Assembly: GCF_027887165.1 (NCBI RefSeq)
Contig: NC_077227.1
Span: forward strand, 81,361,430-81,425,429
Length of the DNA stretch: 64,000 bases
Source of the DNA: Monodelphis domestica
Taxonomy: Eukaryota > Chordata > Mammalia > Didelphimorphia > Didelphidae
Direction of reading: 5' to 3'
The notes beneath the pieces are model-generated. The model saw nothing but the letters and a program-made list of their open reading frames with translations. It was not told where the DNA came from and did no database searches. Below are positions 55,266-64,000 of the stretch, piece by piece (the first letter of the stretch is position 1; the number at the start of each line of letters is the position of its first letter). Both the position numbers and the translations under genes were made by a program.

Positions 55266-55810
55266 GGGATTCTTAACCTTATGTCTACTTGCCCTTTGAG
55301 TGGACAGACTTCAGAGACTTGATGGACTTTGATGGGGAAAAAAAATCTTTATTTTTCTTAACCCCAGATGAAATTTTGTTTTCCCTTGTGTAATTGGAAA
55401 TCTTGTGCCTTTGAATTACATTTCCCAGGAGCCCACTAACTTCCTGTTGTTATGTGCTGACATAGACTGAGGATAAATTGGGTGGGGCTCCTGGTTTTGC
55501 ACTCTTTCCTTCCTGGGTTGGGACATTGGTAGAGCAGGTTGTTTGAACAGGTAGATTAGCCAGGGGCACATGATTTTATTTTGTTACCTTTTTATTTTGT
55601 TAATTCTAGTAATTATTAATCTAGTGATAATTTAGTGATAATTAATGATAATAATTAATCTTATAAAATATAATACTTGAAGTTATATGTTAATTTTAAT
55701 TTTTACATCCTTTAATTATTCACATGGGCAAAAAACATTCTGAGATTGGATCCGTAGGCTACACCAGTTTGCTAATGTGTGATCATGACACACAAAAAGA
55801 TAAAGAACTT
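55266..55810 (-). mobile_element. hAT-like MITE split by an LTR-like insert
   Basis: Outer parts GCAGGGATTCTTAACCTTATGTC and GGATCCGTAGGCTACACCAG.. AAAAAGATAAAGAACTTTTG belong to the MITE seen at 27985-28185. Between them 55377-55707 begins TGTTTTCCCTTGTGTAATTGG and ends TTTTTACA, like a short LTR; no clean TSD. Confidence 0.5.
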
Positions 55811-57174
55811 TTGTCTTAAAAGATGGCTGTCATGAAACTGAGCTGAAAGCAGGGCTAGTGACTAGGGAGTACTACTACCCAGGGCTTGTGGATACAGGAT
55901 TTGAGTACTAAACTGGGGTTTGAGTAAGGCCATGGCAGTAGTTTAACCTTTTTTGTACATATTGTCTCCTAGCTCTCCCTCTAGGGGTCTTAAAAAAGGT
56001 CATTATAGTTGGTATTTTGGAGGTCAGTGATGAATACAGAGATATTGTTTTCAATAAAATTCAATAAAATAAAATAGCAGAGATGGAAACCAGATAGTGG
56101 GAAGAAGTCAGTGGATGTTGAGGATGTGAAGGCAGGAAGTGTAAATAACCCTTGTCACAAGTTTAGTAATGAAGGGGAAAAAAGAGGAATTGTTTTTAAT
56201 TTTGTTCGTGTAGACACAGTCTAAATATTCATCATATTTTATTGTTCACATGGCATGACTATTCACTCATTTCTTCAATACTTGCAACATTTGTGATTTC
56301 ATCAGCATGGGTAATCTCTCCTCCAAAACACACTATAACAACATATAAAAACTATATGACTTAATAAATGAATTTCAAGACTTATTGAGGACAGACATTT
56401 TTTCTCCCTGCTCTCAAAGCTTAGTTAGGCTGATCCTTTGATGGTAGAAACTGTCTATCACCAGGTCCCTCCTTGAAACTGTCTATTTTGGAAAAGTTTG
56501 CTATTTGGTGTTTGCTTTAATGGGATAGTTAATGAGAACTCATGATCAAATGAGACAATTATATTGCTGAATGCTAACATTCTATTTGGTGGAGGGATCC
56601 AGTAGCCTCTTGGACTGAGGCTGTGTGTAAGGTCCTGAAAGAAGTTCTAACTTCTGATCCTCAGATGGACCATTAGTGCTGGATATCTCAAAACTCTGTC
56701 AACAGGAGATGAAATTGCAGGGGATAGCTAGGCCTGGTCTCTGCTGTCTTCCCTGGCCTTCTTGACCTCTGCAGGTTTGCAATCTTCTTACCCCAGACCT
56801 TTGCCTGTCTACTTTCTTCTTCTCATGGTCTCCCTCACTGAATCTATTCCTGGGGATTATACAATGACTGTTTCTATATTACTTCAGGTACTGTTAGGGG
56901 CTCTTAGATGCTGATATTGGATTGCCTTTCCTAGGTCACTTTTTGTGCTGAGGTCAGTTTGGCCCAGGGTATATCTTGGGATTCTTTTTAAAACATGTTA
57001 TGATGGGTAGCTTGGTTTGTTAGATCACAGATATTAAAGGTTAAAATTCACCAGAGAGTGTACCTTAATTCATAATGAATGTTTTGTAATGCGGCACTGT
57101 GGGCCCCCAGAAATCTACTCTGTTCGGAGTATGTTAGGGATAAGCATAAACTAAACCATAGCTTTAAGATTCTG
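55811..57174. other. Intergenic DNA, no gene recognised
   Basis: The 56590-56900 part is C/T-rich and could be an ERV fragment, but no boundary or motif supports it. Confidence 0.35.
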
Positions 57175-57190
57175 CCAATGTATTTATTTT

Positions 57191-57396
57191 ATTTCCTTCT
57201 TTACTTTTTTAAACCCTTACCTTCTGTCTTAGAATTTATACTATCAGTTCTGAGGTAGAAGAGTGGTAAGGGCAAGCAATTGGGGTTAAGTGACTTGCCC
57301 AAGGTCACAGAACTAGGAAGTGTCTTGAGGTCAGATTTGAATACAGGACCTCCTGTCTCCAAGTCTGGTTCTATCCATGGAGCCACCTAGGTGTTC
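57191..57396 (-). mobile_element. SINE family A, antisense
   Basis: TTAAACCCTTACCTTCTGTC.. GTTAAGTGACTTGCCCAAGGTCACAG.. CCACCTAGGTGTTCCC. Approximate TSD CCAATGTATTTATTTT / CCAATGTGTTTCTTTT. Confidence 0.88.
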
Positions 57397-57832
57397 CCAA
57401 TGTGTTTCTTTTACTAGACTATCACATAGTACGTTATTTCAGAGCAAGACTTAAAACAGCAAGGCAAGATCAATGACCAGAATCACCCCACCACATACAC
57501 ACACACACTAAATGCAGTAGGAGCACTAGTGGGTAATGGGGCACAGACAATGTTCATGTTGAGAGGAACACATATGGAGGAGATATAAGGAAGATCCATG
57601 GCTAGGGAATGTGAATGGAAAGGCATATAAATAAGGAATGTGCATGGCCAGAAACATTGATTGGATGCAACTCATACCTCTTCAACTACAGAGCTGCCCA
57701 TATTGTGATGCTATTATGCTATTGGCCTTTGGCTGTATAATATAGCTTCTTCACTGAGCTATTGCTATAACTAAAATGATCTTGATTCTGAAAGTTCACA
57801 GCCTCAGGTATTTCAGCTCTCTTAAAATACAG

Positions 57833-58206
57833 ACTCCAAAGTAAAACATTGTGGAACAATCCAGTGTAATGGACTTCACTACTAGTGGCAGTGGAACAAG
57901 TCAGGACACTCCTGAAGGACTTATGGGAAAGAATGCTCTCCACAATGAGAGAAAGAACTATGGGAGTAGAAAGGCAAAAGAAAAACATATGACATCACTT
58001 GTCACATGTATATATGGGTATGTGATTTGGGGTTTAGGCTTTAAAAGATCGCTCTATAGCAAAAATGAATAATATGGAAATTTGTACATTTGTACAACCC
58101 AGTGGAATTGCTTGTTGGCTCTGCGAAGGGGGAGGGCAGAGGGAAGGGAAAGAAAATGAATCATGTAAATATGGAAAAATATTTTAAAATTAAAATAAAA
58201 TTTAAA
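57833..58206 (+). mobile_element. L1 3' end
   Basis: AAACATTGTGGAACAATCCAGTGTAATGGACTTC.. to the A-rich tail AATAAAATTTAAAAAG; aligned with 2330-2700. Confidence 0.85.
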
Positions 58207-59099
58207 AAGAGGCAGACTCCAGTTGGCTACATGCAGCCATCCTAATATCCAGAAAATCCTTAGTCATTTAATTCATTTTTATGAACTCTTTTTTTTTGCC
58301 TGAGTATGACAGTCTAAGTTTTAATTTAACTTTGAGAAAATTCCTTTCAAATCTTTTCTCTTCCTCTGATGCCAATCATTGCCCATCAAATCAAAGATGT
58401 TGAATGTAGAAGCCTGAAAAGAACCTTTGTCCTCACTAGGGAACCTTCTTCCCCAGCCTTCAGTGTATTAAATAATAATGTATGTAAAATAATTGATATA
58501 CTTTAAAGCACAACTAAATATCTGCTATTACAGAGAAGTTAAAACTCAAAGAATATGAACATCTATTCCGGACTTTTAAAAATTAGAAATTCTTGTATCC
58601 TGAGATTCCTTATTATAATAGCATTTATCTGTGAACTTCAACAGTCAGTTTGTGCTAGTCTCCAATAGTTATGGTGGCATACCAGTGGAGAATACAAGAA
58701 AATAGAAAAAGGAGAGGGCCTAGAAACTCAATTTTTGACAGGATTCCTCCCACTGATTTTTTTACCCTCGGCTAGGTGGCAATGAAAAATGAACCAATAT
58801 TTCAGGAATGGTTAGTATAGGGAACTCAACTATAGTGGAGTAAACCTCTGGAATATCCCCATCTGCTCTCCTAGTTCTTCCCCCAGTAGATGAACTTTCC
58901 CTGTCCTATATTCTGTCCTTTCAGGTTTGATATTAATCTGTGAACATTAGAAGCAACAATGTCATCTATTTACAACTGGGCTGTGTTATGAGGATTTTAG
59001 GAAAGGGAAAAGGGGTTATACACAAGGGAAAATCACATTTAAATAATGTGACTTTATTAACAGAGAAGGGGGAGGTGTTGGAGAAGGAATAAGGGGAAG
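58207..59099. other. Intergenic DNA, no gene recognised
   Basis: No diagnostic block seen. Confidence 0.4.
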
Positions 59100-59104
59100 G
59101 GTAG

Positions 59105-59705
59105 TGTAGCAGTCCACGCCTAGCTATGGGCAAGGGGAACAGTGGGTATGTGCAGATTGCCTTAAAAGAGCATGCTCAGTCTTGAGCATGCTCAGTATTG
59201 CACATGGCTGGGAAGGCCTCTGACCCTTGACCCCAGCTTCTCCCAAGGCGGGAAAACAGGTTTCTTTGTTCTCACCTGGTTAAGAGAAACCACACCTATG
59301 CCTTGTCATTAACCAATGAGAATCATCCCTATGTACTGTGTATATTTGCATATCAAATACTATATTTAGCCCAGCAAGCTCCGCCTTCTCTCTCTTCTCC
59401 TCTTTCAGGCTAGCTGATGGCTGTCCTTGCAGGAGCTTGGCCTCTGGCCAAGCTCCATCTTTAATCTTTCTCTATTCATCTCTCTGACCTGTGTGGTATT
59501 AAATATGGATCTCTGGACTGGTAAAAGCCTACGGAATGGTCCTTTGATCAGAGCTTGGTTGTGGCTCATTGATAATTAATAAAGACTCATTCTGACCACC
59601 TCATATCTCTAATTGGACTCCGTCATCCCCCTCGTGGTATCCAAAACTTCTATCCTGTCTCTATCTTCCTACCTTGTGGCTTCTCTCCCCTCTGAGAGAG
59701 CCACA
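59105..59705 (+). mobile_element. Solo LTR (TGTAGCAGTCC family)
   Basis: TGTAGCAGTCC.. GAGAGCCACA, 601 bp, flanked by the perfect 5-bp TSD GGTAG (59100-59104 and 59706-59710). It has AATAAAGACTC near 59578. A 13-bp motif GAGCATGCTCAGT is duplicated at 59168-59180 and 59184-59196. Related copy at 1110-1801. Confidence 0.93.
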
Positions 59706-59794
59706 GGTAGCATCTGACTTTTTACCCACTATATTTGATTATCTAAACTTACACTGTCTATCTTAACTAAAGACTATTAAGAATAAATCCTACA

Positions 59795-60023
59795 GGGGGC
59801 AGCTAGGTAGCTCAGTGGATTGAGAGGTAGGCCTAGAGACGGGAGGTCCTAGGTTCAAATCTGGCCTCAAACACTTCCCAGCTGTGTGACCCTGGGCAAG
59901 TCATTTGACCCCCGTTGCCTAGCCCTTACCACTCTTCTGCCTTGGAACCAATACAAAGTATTGACTCCAAGATGGAAGGTAAGGGTTTAGAAAAATAAAA
60001 TAAAATTTAAAAAATTAAAAAAA
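59795..60023 (+). mobile_element. SINE family A
   Basis: Full-length, long A-rich tail; TSD AAGAATAAATCCTACA (59779-59794) versus AAGAATAAATCCCACA (60024-60039). Confidence 0.95.
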
Positions 60024-60345
60024 AAGAATAAATCCCACAGTAAACCCAGAATCTCACACACAGAGTCAATGGCTGGTCAGGTATCAGAAATCCCAGTTGT
60101 GGTATCCTCAGATGGTCTCAGCAAGGTGGAGGTATTTTCCCCAGTCAATCTGTCCACCAGGAAGACTAGAGATTTTCCTGTCACCCTCAGCCTTTGATCC
60201 TCAAAGGCCAGTTGCTTGATAGGTGGTTTGTTCAGGGAGTCTCAGCCACACACCTTCCTTCTTCACTTTCAGCTCCAGACTCAGTCCATTGGAAACTGCT
60301 CATTGGAACTCTGACCCAATCAGTTCATAAAAGATTCTAAGTCTT

Positions 60346-60570
60346 TTTTTTTTAATTTTTTTTATTTTTTTTTTTTAAACCCTTACCTTCCATCTTGGAG
60401 TCAATACTGTGTATTGGCTCCAAGGCAGAAGAGTGGTAAGGGTAGGCAATGGGGGTCAAGTGACTTGCCCAGGGTCACACAGCTGGGAAGTGTCTGAGGC
60501 CAGATTTGAACCTAGGACCTCCCGTCTCTAGAGCTAGCTCTCAATTCACTGAGCTACCCAGCTGCCCCCT
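60346..60570 (-). mobile_element. SINE family A, antisense
   Basis: T-rich tail then the complement of family A to CAGCTGCCCCCT; perfect 16-bp TSD AAAGATTCTAAGTCTT at 60330-60345 and 60571-60586. Confidence 0.96.
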
Positions 60571-60586
60571 AAAGATTCTAAGTCTT

Positions 60587-61130
60587 AAGACATCAATCAT
60601 TCTTGCAATTTCTACCTTCACTTGCTACAGCTGTATGTATGTGGGAACTCAAAAAGAATGTACCCCCAAATTTGTATTTGGAGAAGGTAGAGAATTTTAA
60701 AGGATCCAAATTTACTGCCAGATAAGTTGGATGAAAAGAAAGGGATCTGATTGATAAATCCCAACAACCTGGATCTTACAGTTTGAATCTCATATTCTCT
60801 TCCTCTGTTCAGTCTTGTCCCTCAAATATAGTTTTCAGTAGCTTTGATAAAGAGTCTTAGAACAATAATTCCTTGTTTCTCAGTATATTCTTCTGTTGAA
60901 AGCTCCTAGCAGAGTCTGGTACCCAGGAATTGGGGAAGAGACTGGATATTTTCTGCTATCAAAAGGACTACTAAGAACACCTTTCTTTTACCTATATATA
61001 TTTAAAGTGTGTAAAACAAGAAATACTTTATATGCATCTTTTGTTTTCCTTCCCTTAGAAGAATATTTAGTAGGCAGAAGGGGAAGGAGACAGGGTTGAG
61101 TAAACTTAAAAAAAGTTACACATACACATG
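60587..61130. other. Intergenic DNA, no gene recognised
   Basis: No diagnostic block seen. Confidence 0.4.
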
Positions 61131-61137
61131 TGCTTGC

Positions 61138-61138
61138 A

Positions 61139-61232
<94 letters not shown>

Positions 61233-61260
61233 GGAGAGAGGGAGAGAGAAAGGGGGGGGG
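61138..61260 (+). repeat. (TG)n(AG)n microsatellite with terminal G-run
   Basis: About 11 TG units, about 32 AG units, interrupted AG/GGGAGA, then nine G. Source of several spurious Arg/Glu-rich ORFs. Confidence 0.97.
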
Positions 61261-61599
61261 GCGGCGGCGGAAGGGTTTTGAATCAAGTCCCTGTGAAACA
61301 AACAGCAAATCCTTTTACTGAAATACACTGTCCTCCCTCACCCAGTAGGAGTTTATCTATTGCTAGCAAGAAGTCATTGAACCTCTTTCTGGGTCTGTTT
61401 CCTCATTTGCAAAATAAGGTGACTGGACTAGATGTCTTCTAAGGTTCCTGCTAGTTCCCACCCCATCCCTACATTGCGTAAACTTTAAAAACAAATTAAA
61501 AAAAAATAAAATTCTCAGGACATAGTTGCATAGTCTAGCAAAACATATTCCCATGTTAGCTATGCCTGAAAATGTCTTTCTGTATTTTTAGTTTATCAC

Positions 61600-62340
61600 T
61601 TCTCTGGAAAGAGATGAATAGATTATTTCATCTTCATTCTTTTGGACTTGAAGCTTGTCATCAATAATTCTAAAGTCTGAAATTTTTCCTATATTTTTTT
61701 ATCATTGTCATATTATTACATTATATATATATTATAGAGGTCTTCCTAGTTTCCTCTGAAACTATCCATTTCATCATTTCCTATAGCATAATAATATTCA
61801 GTTACATTTATATGCTCCCCCTCTTTTTTTTAAACCCTTACCTTCAGTCTTGGAGTCAATACAATACTATGTATTGCCTCCAAGGCAGAAGAGTGGTAAG
61901 GGCTAGGCAATGGGGGTTAAGTGACTTGCCCAGGGTCATACAGCTGGGAAGTGTCTGAGGCCAGATTTGAACCTAGGACCTCCTGTCTCTAGGCCTGATT
62001 CTCAATCCACTGAGGCACCCAGCTGCCCACTATATACCCCATTTTTTTGCTATCTATCAAAAGAAGGATAACCTCTTAGTTTCCAATTTTCAGATATTAT
62101 GAAAAAATCTATTATAATTTTTCTTCAACATATAGACTTTTTCTCTTTAGTTTTTTTTGGGGGGGCAGGGGGTGGGAAGCAGGGGGTGGGTTATAGACCT
62201 TATAGTAGTACTAGTAGTATAGCATGCCAAAGGTTATGTACATTTTAGTCACTTTGGGTGCATGATTCCAAGTTGGTTTCCAAATCTGTTAAACCAATTC
62301 AGAAGTCTACTAACAGTCAACTAGTGTTAAAAAAAAGAAA
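61600..62340 (-). mobile_element. Old L1 3' end, antisense, split by a SINE
   Basis: CTCTGGAAAGAGATGAATAG.. before the SINE, and ATTCCAAGTTGGTTTCCAAATC.. AATTCAGAAGTCTACTAAC after it, fit the complement of the L1 3' region. A G-rich run lies at 62158-62190. Confidence 0.55.
61824..62028 (-). mobile_element. SINE family A, antisense
   Basis: TTTAAACCCTTACCTTCAGTC.. GGTCATACAGCTGGGAAG.. GCACCCAGCTGCCC. TSD only approximate. Confidence 0.9.
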
Positions 62341-62569
62341 ATTTAGAACCTTACAAGAAAAGTTACTAACTTTTTAACAAAAGATGAATGATCAATGGAT
62401 ACAAATAGTTTTCAAAGAAAAAAATCCCAGATATCAACCATATTAAAAATGTTTTACATGACTATTAATTAGAAAAGTGCAAATTAAAGCAATTTGGAGG
62501 TTTTTCCTCATACCTACCAGACTAGCAATGATGACATTTTGCTGACTGTATTTTAACATAATTGCGCTC
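62341..62569 (+). mobile_element. Old L1 late-ORF2 fragment
   Basis: AAAAGATGAATGATCAATGG.. AGTGCAAATTAAAGCAATTTGGAGG.. CATACCTACCAGACTAGC follows the L1 order of 1810-1900, diverged. Confidence 0.6.
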
Positions 62570-62972
62570 CTTGAACATTGTACACAGAGACCAATACAAT
62601 GTGGTACAATCGAATGTAATGGACTTCTCTACTAGCAGCAATGCAATGATCCAGGACAATTCTGAGGGTCTTATGAGAAAGAACATTATCCACATTCAGA
62701 GGAAGATCTGTGGGAGTAGAAACACAAAAGATAAACAACTGCTTGATCACATAGGTCAATGAGGGTATGTTTGGGGTTATAAACCCTAAATGATCACCCT
62801 AGTACAAATATCAATAATGTGGAAATAGTTCTTGACCAATGACAAATGTAAAAGCCAGTGGAATTGTGTGTCAGCTATGGGAGGGTAGGTTAAGGGGAGG
62901 GGAGGAAAAGAACATGTTTTTGTAATCCTGGAAAAATACTCTAAATTAATCAATTAAATAAATAAAAAAAAC
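62570..62972 (+). mobile_element. L1 3' end
   Basis: GAACATTGTACACAGAGACC.. to the A-rich end AATAAATAAAAAAAAC. Confidence 0.88.
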
Positions 62973-63009
62973 AAAAATATATAAACCTAGAAACTTAAAA
63001 AAAATAATT

Positions 63010-64000
63010 GGGCTCCTCTATAATTCCATTTAAAATATATAGGGTTACAAGATAAAAACTGAATAATTTTGATTATATTAAATTTAAAAGTTTTTGTACA
63101 AACAAAATTAATGCAACCAAAATTAGAAAGAAAGCAACAAAGTGGGGAAAAATTTTATGACAAATTTCTCTGACAAAGGCATAAATTCTCAAATATTTTC
63201 TCAAAGCAAAGAACTATGTCAAATTTATAAGAAATCAAATCACTCCACAACTGACAAATGATCAAGGCATATAAATAGGCAGTCTTCAGAGGAAGAAATC
63301 AAAACTATCAATAATCATATGAAAAAGTATTCTAAATTCCTCCTGATTAGAGAAATGCAGATCAAAACAACTCTGAGGTACCATCTTATACCTAGCAGAA
63401 TGGCCAATATGAGAGTAAAGGAAAATAATAAATGTTGGAGGGGAGGTGGCAAAGTTGGGACACTAATGCATCCCTGGTGGAATTGTAAATTGATCCAACC
63501 ATTCTGGAGGGCAATTTAGAATTATGCTCAAAGGGTTTTAAAAGAATACATGCTCTTTGATCCAGCAATACCACTAACTAGATTTGTATTCCAAAGAGAT
63601 AAAAAAAAATGTAAAGGATCTCCTTGTACAAAAATATTTATAGTTGTGCTTTTTGTGGTGGCAAAAAGTTGGAAACTGAGATGTCTCTCATTTGGGGAAT
63701 GGCTGAACAAATTGTGGTATATGATGGTGATAGAATATTATTGTGCCATAAGGAATGATGAACTGATAGATTTCTATAAGAACTGAAAGACCTACATGAA
63801 CTGATGCAGAGTGAAATAAGTAGAATCAGGAGAACATTATTATACAACAGAAACTGTAACACTATAGGACAACCAAATATGATAGACAATAATACTACTA
63901 ATAGCAATACAATGATCCAGGACAATTCTGAGTGACTTATGAGAAAGAATGCTATCCACATCTAGAGAAAGAACTGTGGGAATAGAAATCCAGGTGATTT
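63010..64000 (+). mobile_element. L1 late ORF2 and 3' UTR, cut by the window end
   Basis: From about GATAAAAACTGAATAATTTTGATTATATT through GAGGTACCATCTTATACC, GATCCAGCAATACCACTA, TGGGGAATGGCTGAACAAATTG to GAGAAAGAACTGTGGGAATAG. Frameshifted. Confidence 0.9.

Noticed and set aside
61128..61442. 104-codon Arg/Glu-rich ORF and overlapping frames
   Set aside because: Created by the (TG)n(AG)n microsatellite.
25250..64000. Exons of NOC3L, the neighbour expected upstream from human gene order
   Set aside because: No conserved exon-like block was recognised; the human intergenic distance is already tens of kb and could be larger here.

Overview
This window is mammalian nuclear DNA, most likely from a marsupial. 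I infer that from the young L1 family with long nested insertions, a tRNA-derived SINE of about 200 bp that opens with GGGGGCAGCTGGGT, a second SINE with a BovB-like 3' tail, and many endogenous-retrovirus LTRs. I cannot name the species. Almost everything here is intron, intergenic DNA or transposon; only one host protein-coding exon is recognisable.

The host gene is TBC1D12, on the minus strand. Its first coding exon (23774-24828) lies in a CpG island at about 23650-25250. It encodes the acidic, low-complexity N-terminus and ends at the conserved FADFFTR segment with a consensus splice donor. The promoter side, at higher coordinates, carries a perfect NRF1 motif, a YY1-like site and a GC box. 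Everything from 23773 down to base 1 should be TBC1D12 intron 1, since I see no further exon. Everything above about 25250 is intergenic DNA upstream of the gene. In human the next gene on that side is NOC3L, but I recognise none of its exons here.

Layout: 1-5977, an L1 with an inner L1, a solo LTR and a SINE stacked inside it. 6725-7719, an antisense ERV LTR with a GA-rich microsatellite. 7720-13140, single-copy-looking DNA with old SINE/MIR/CR1 relics. 13147-13954, a hAT transposon remnant. 14005-17370, a roughly 3.4-kb ERV with unequal LTRs and no recognisable gag or pol. 17371-23650, hAT and Tigger relics and MIR/SINE pieces. 23650-25250, the TBC1D12 CpG island. 25380-30080, SINEs, an L1 and a 330-bp pyrimidine pentamer microsatellite. 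30985-34095, old antisense L1/HAL1-like sequence. 34110-42228, a second stack: an L1 interrupted by several LTRs, a hAT element, a younger L1 and a SINE. 43310-44178, another LTR. 46562-47890, a decayed hAT transposase gene. 51155-54412, two copies of an unnamed foldback repeat. 52140-53220, an antisense L1. 59105-59705, a solo LTR. 59795-62028, three SINEs in mixed orientation. 62570-64000, L1 3' ends.

The transposons give a relative chronology through target-site duplications (TSDs), many of which can be read directly. I found no CRISPR array, operon or clearly new functional system. The most interesting items are the nested stacks, the shared promoter core of three LTRs, the oddly rearranged 14-17 kb ERV, the two-stop hAT transposase, the foldback repeat pair and the poly-Gly expansion in TBC1D12.
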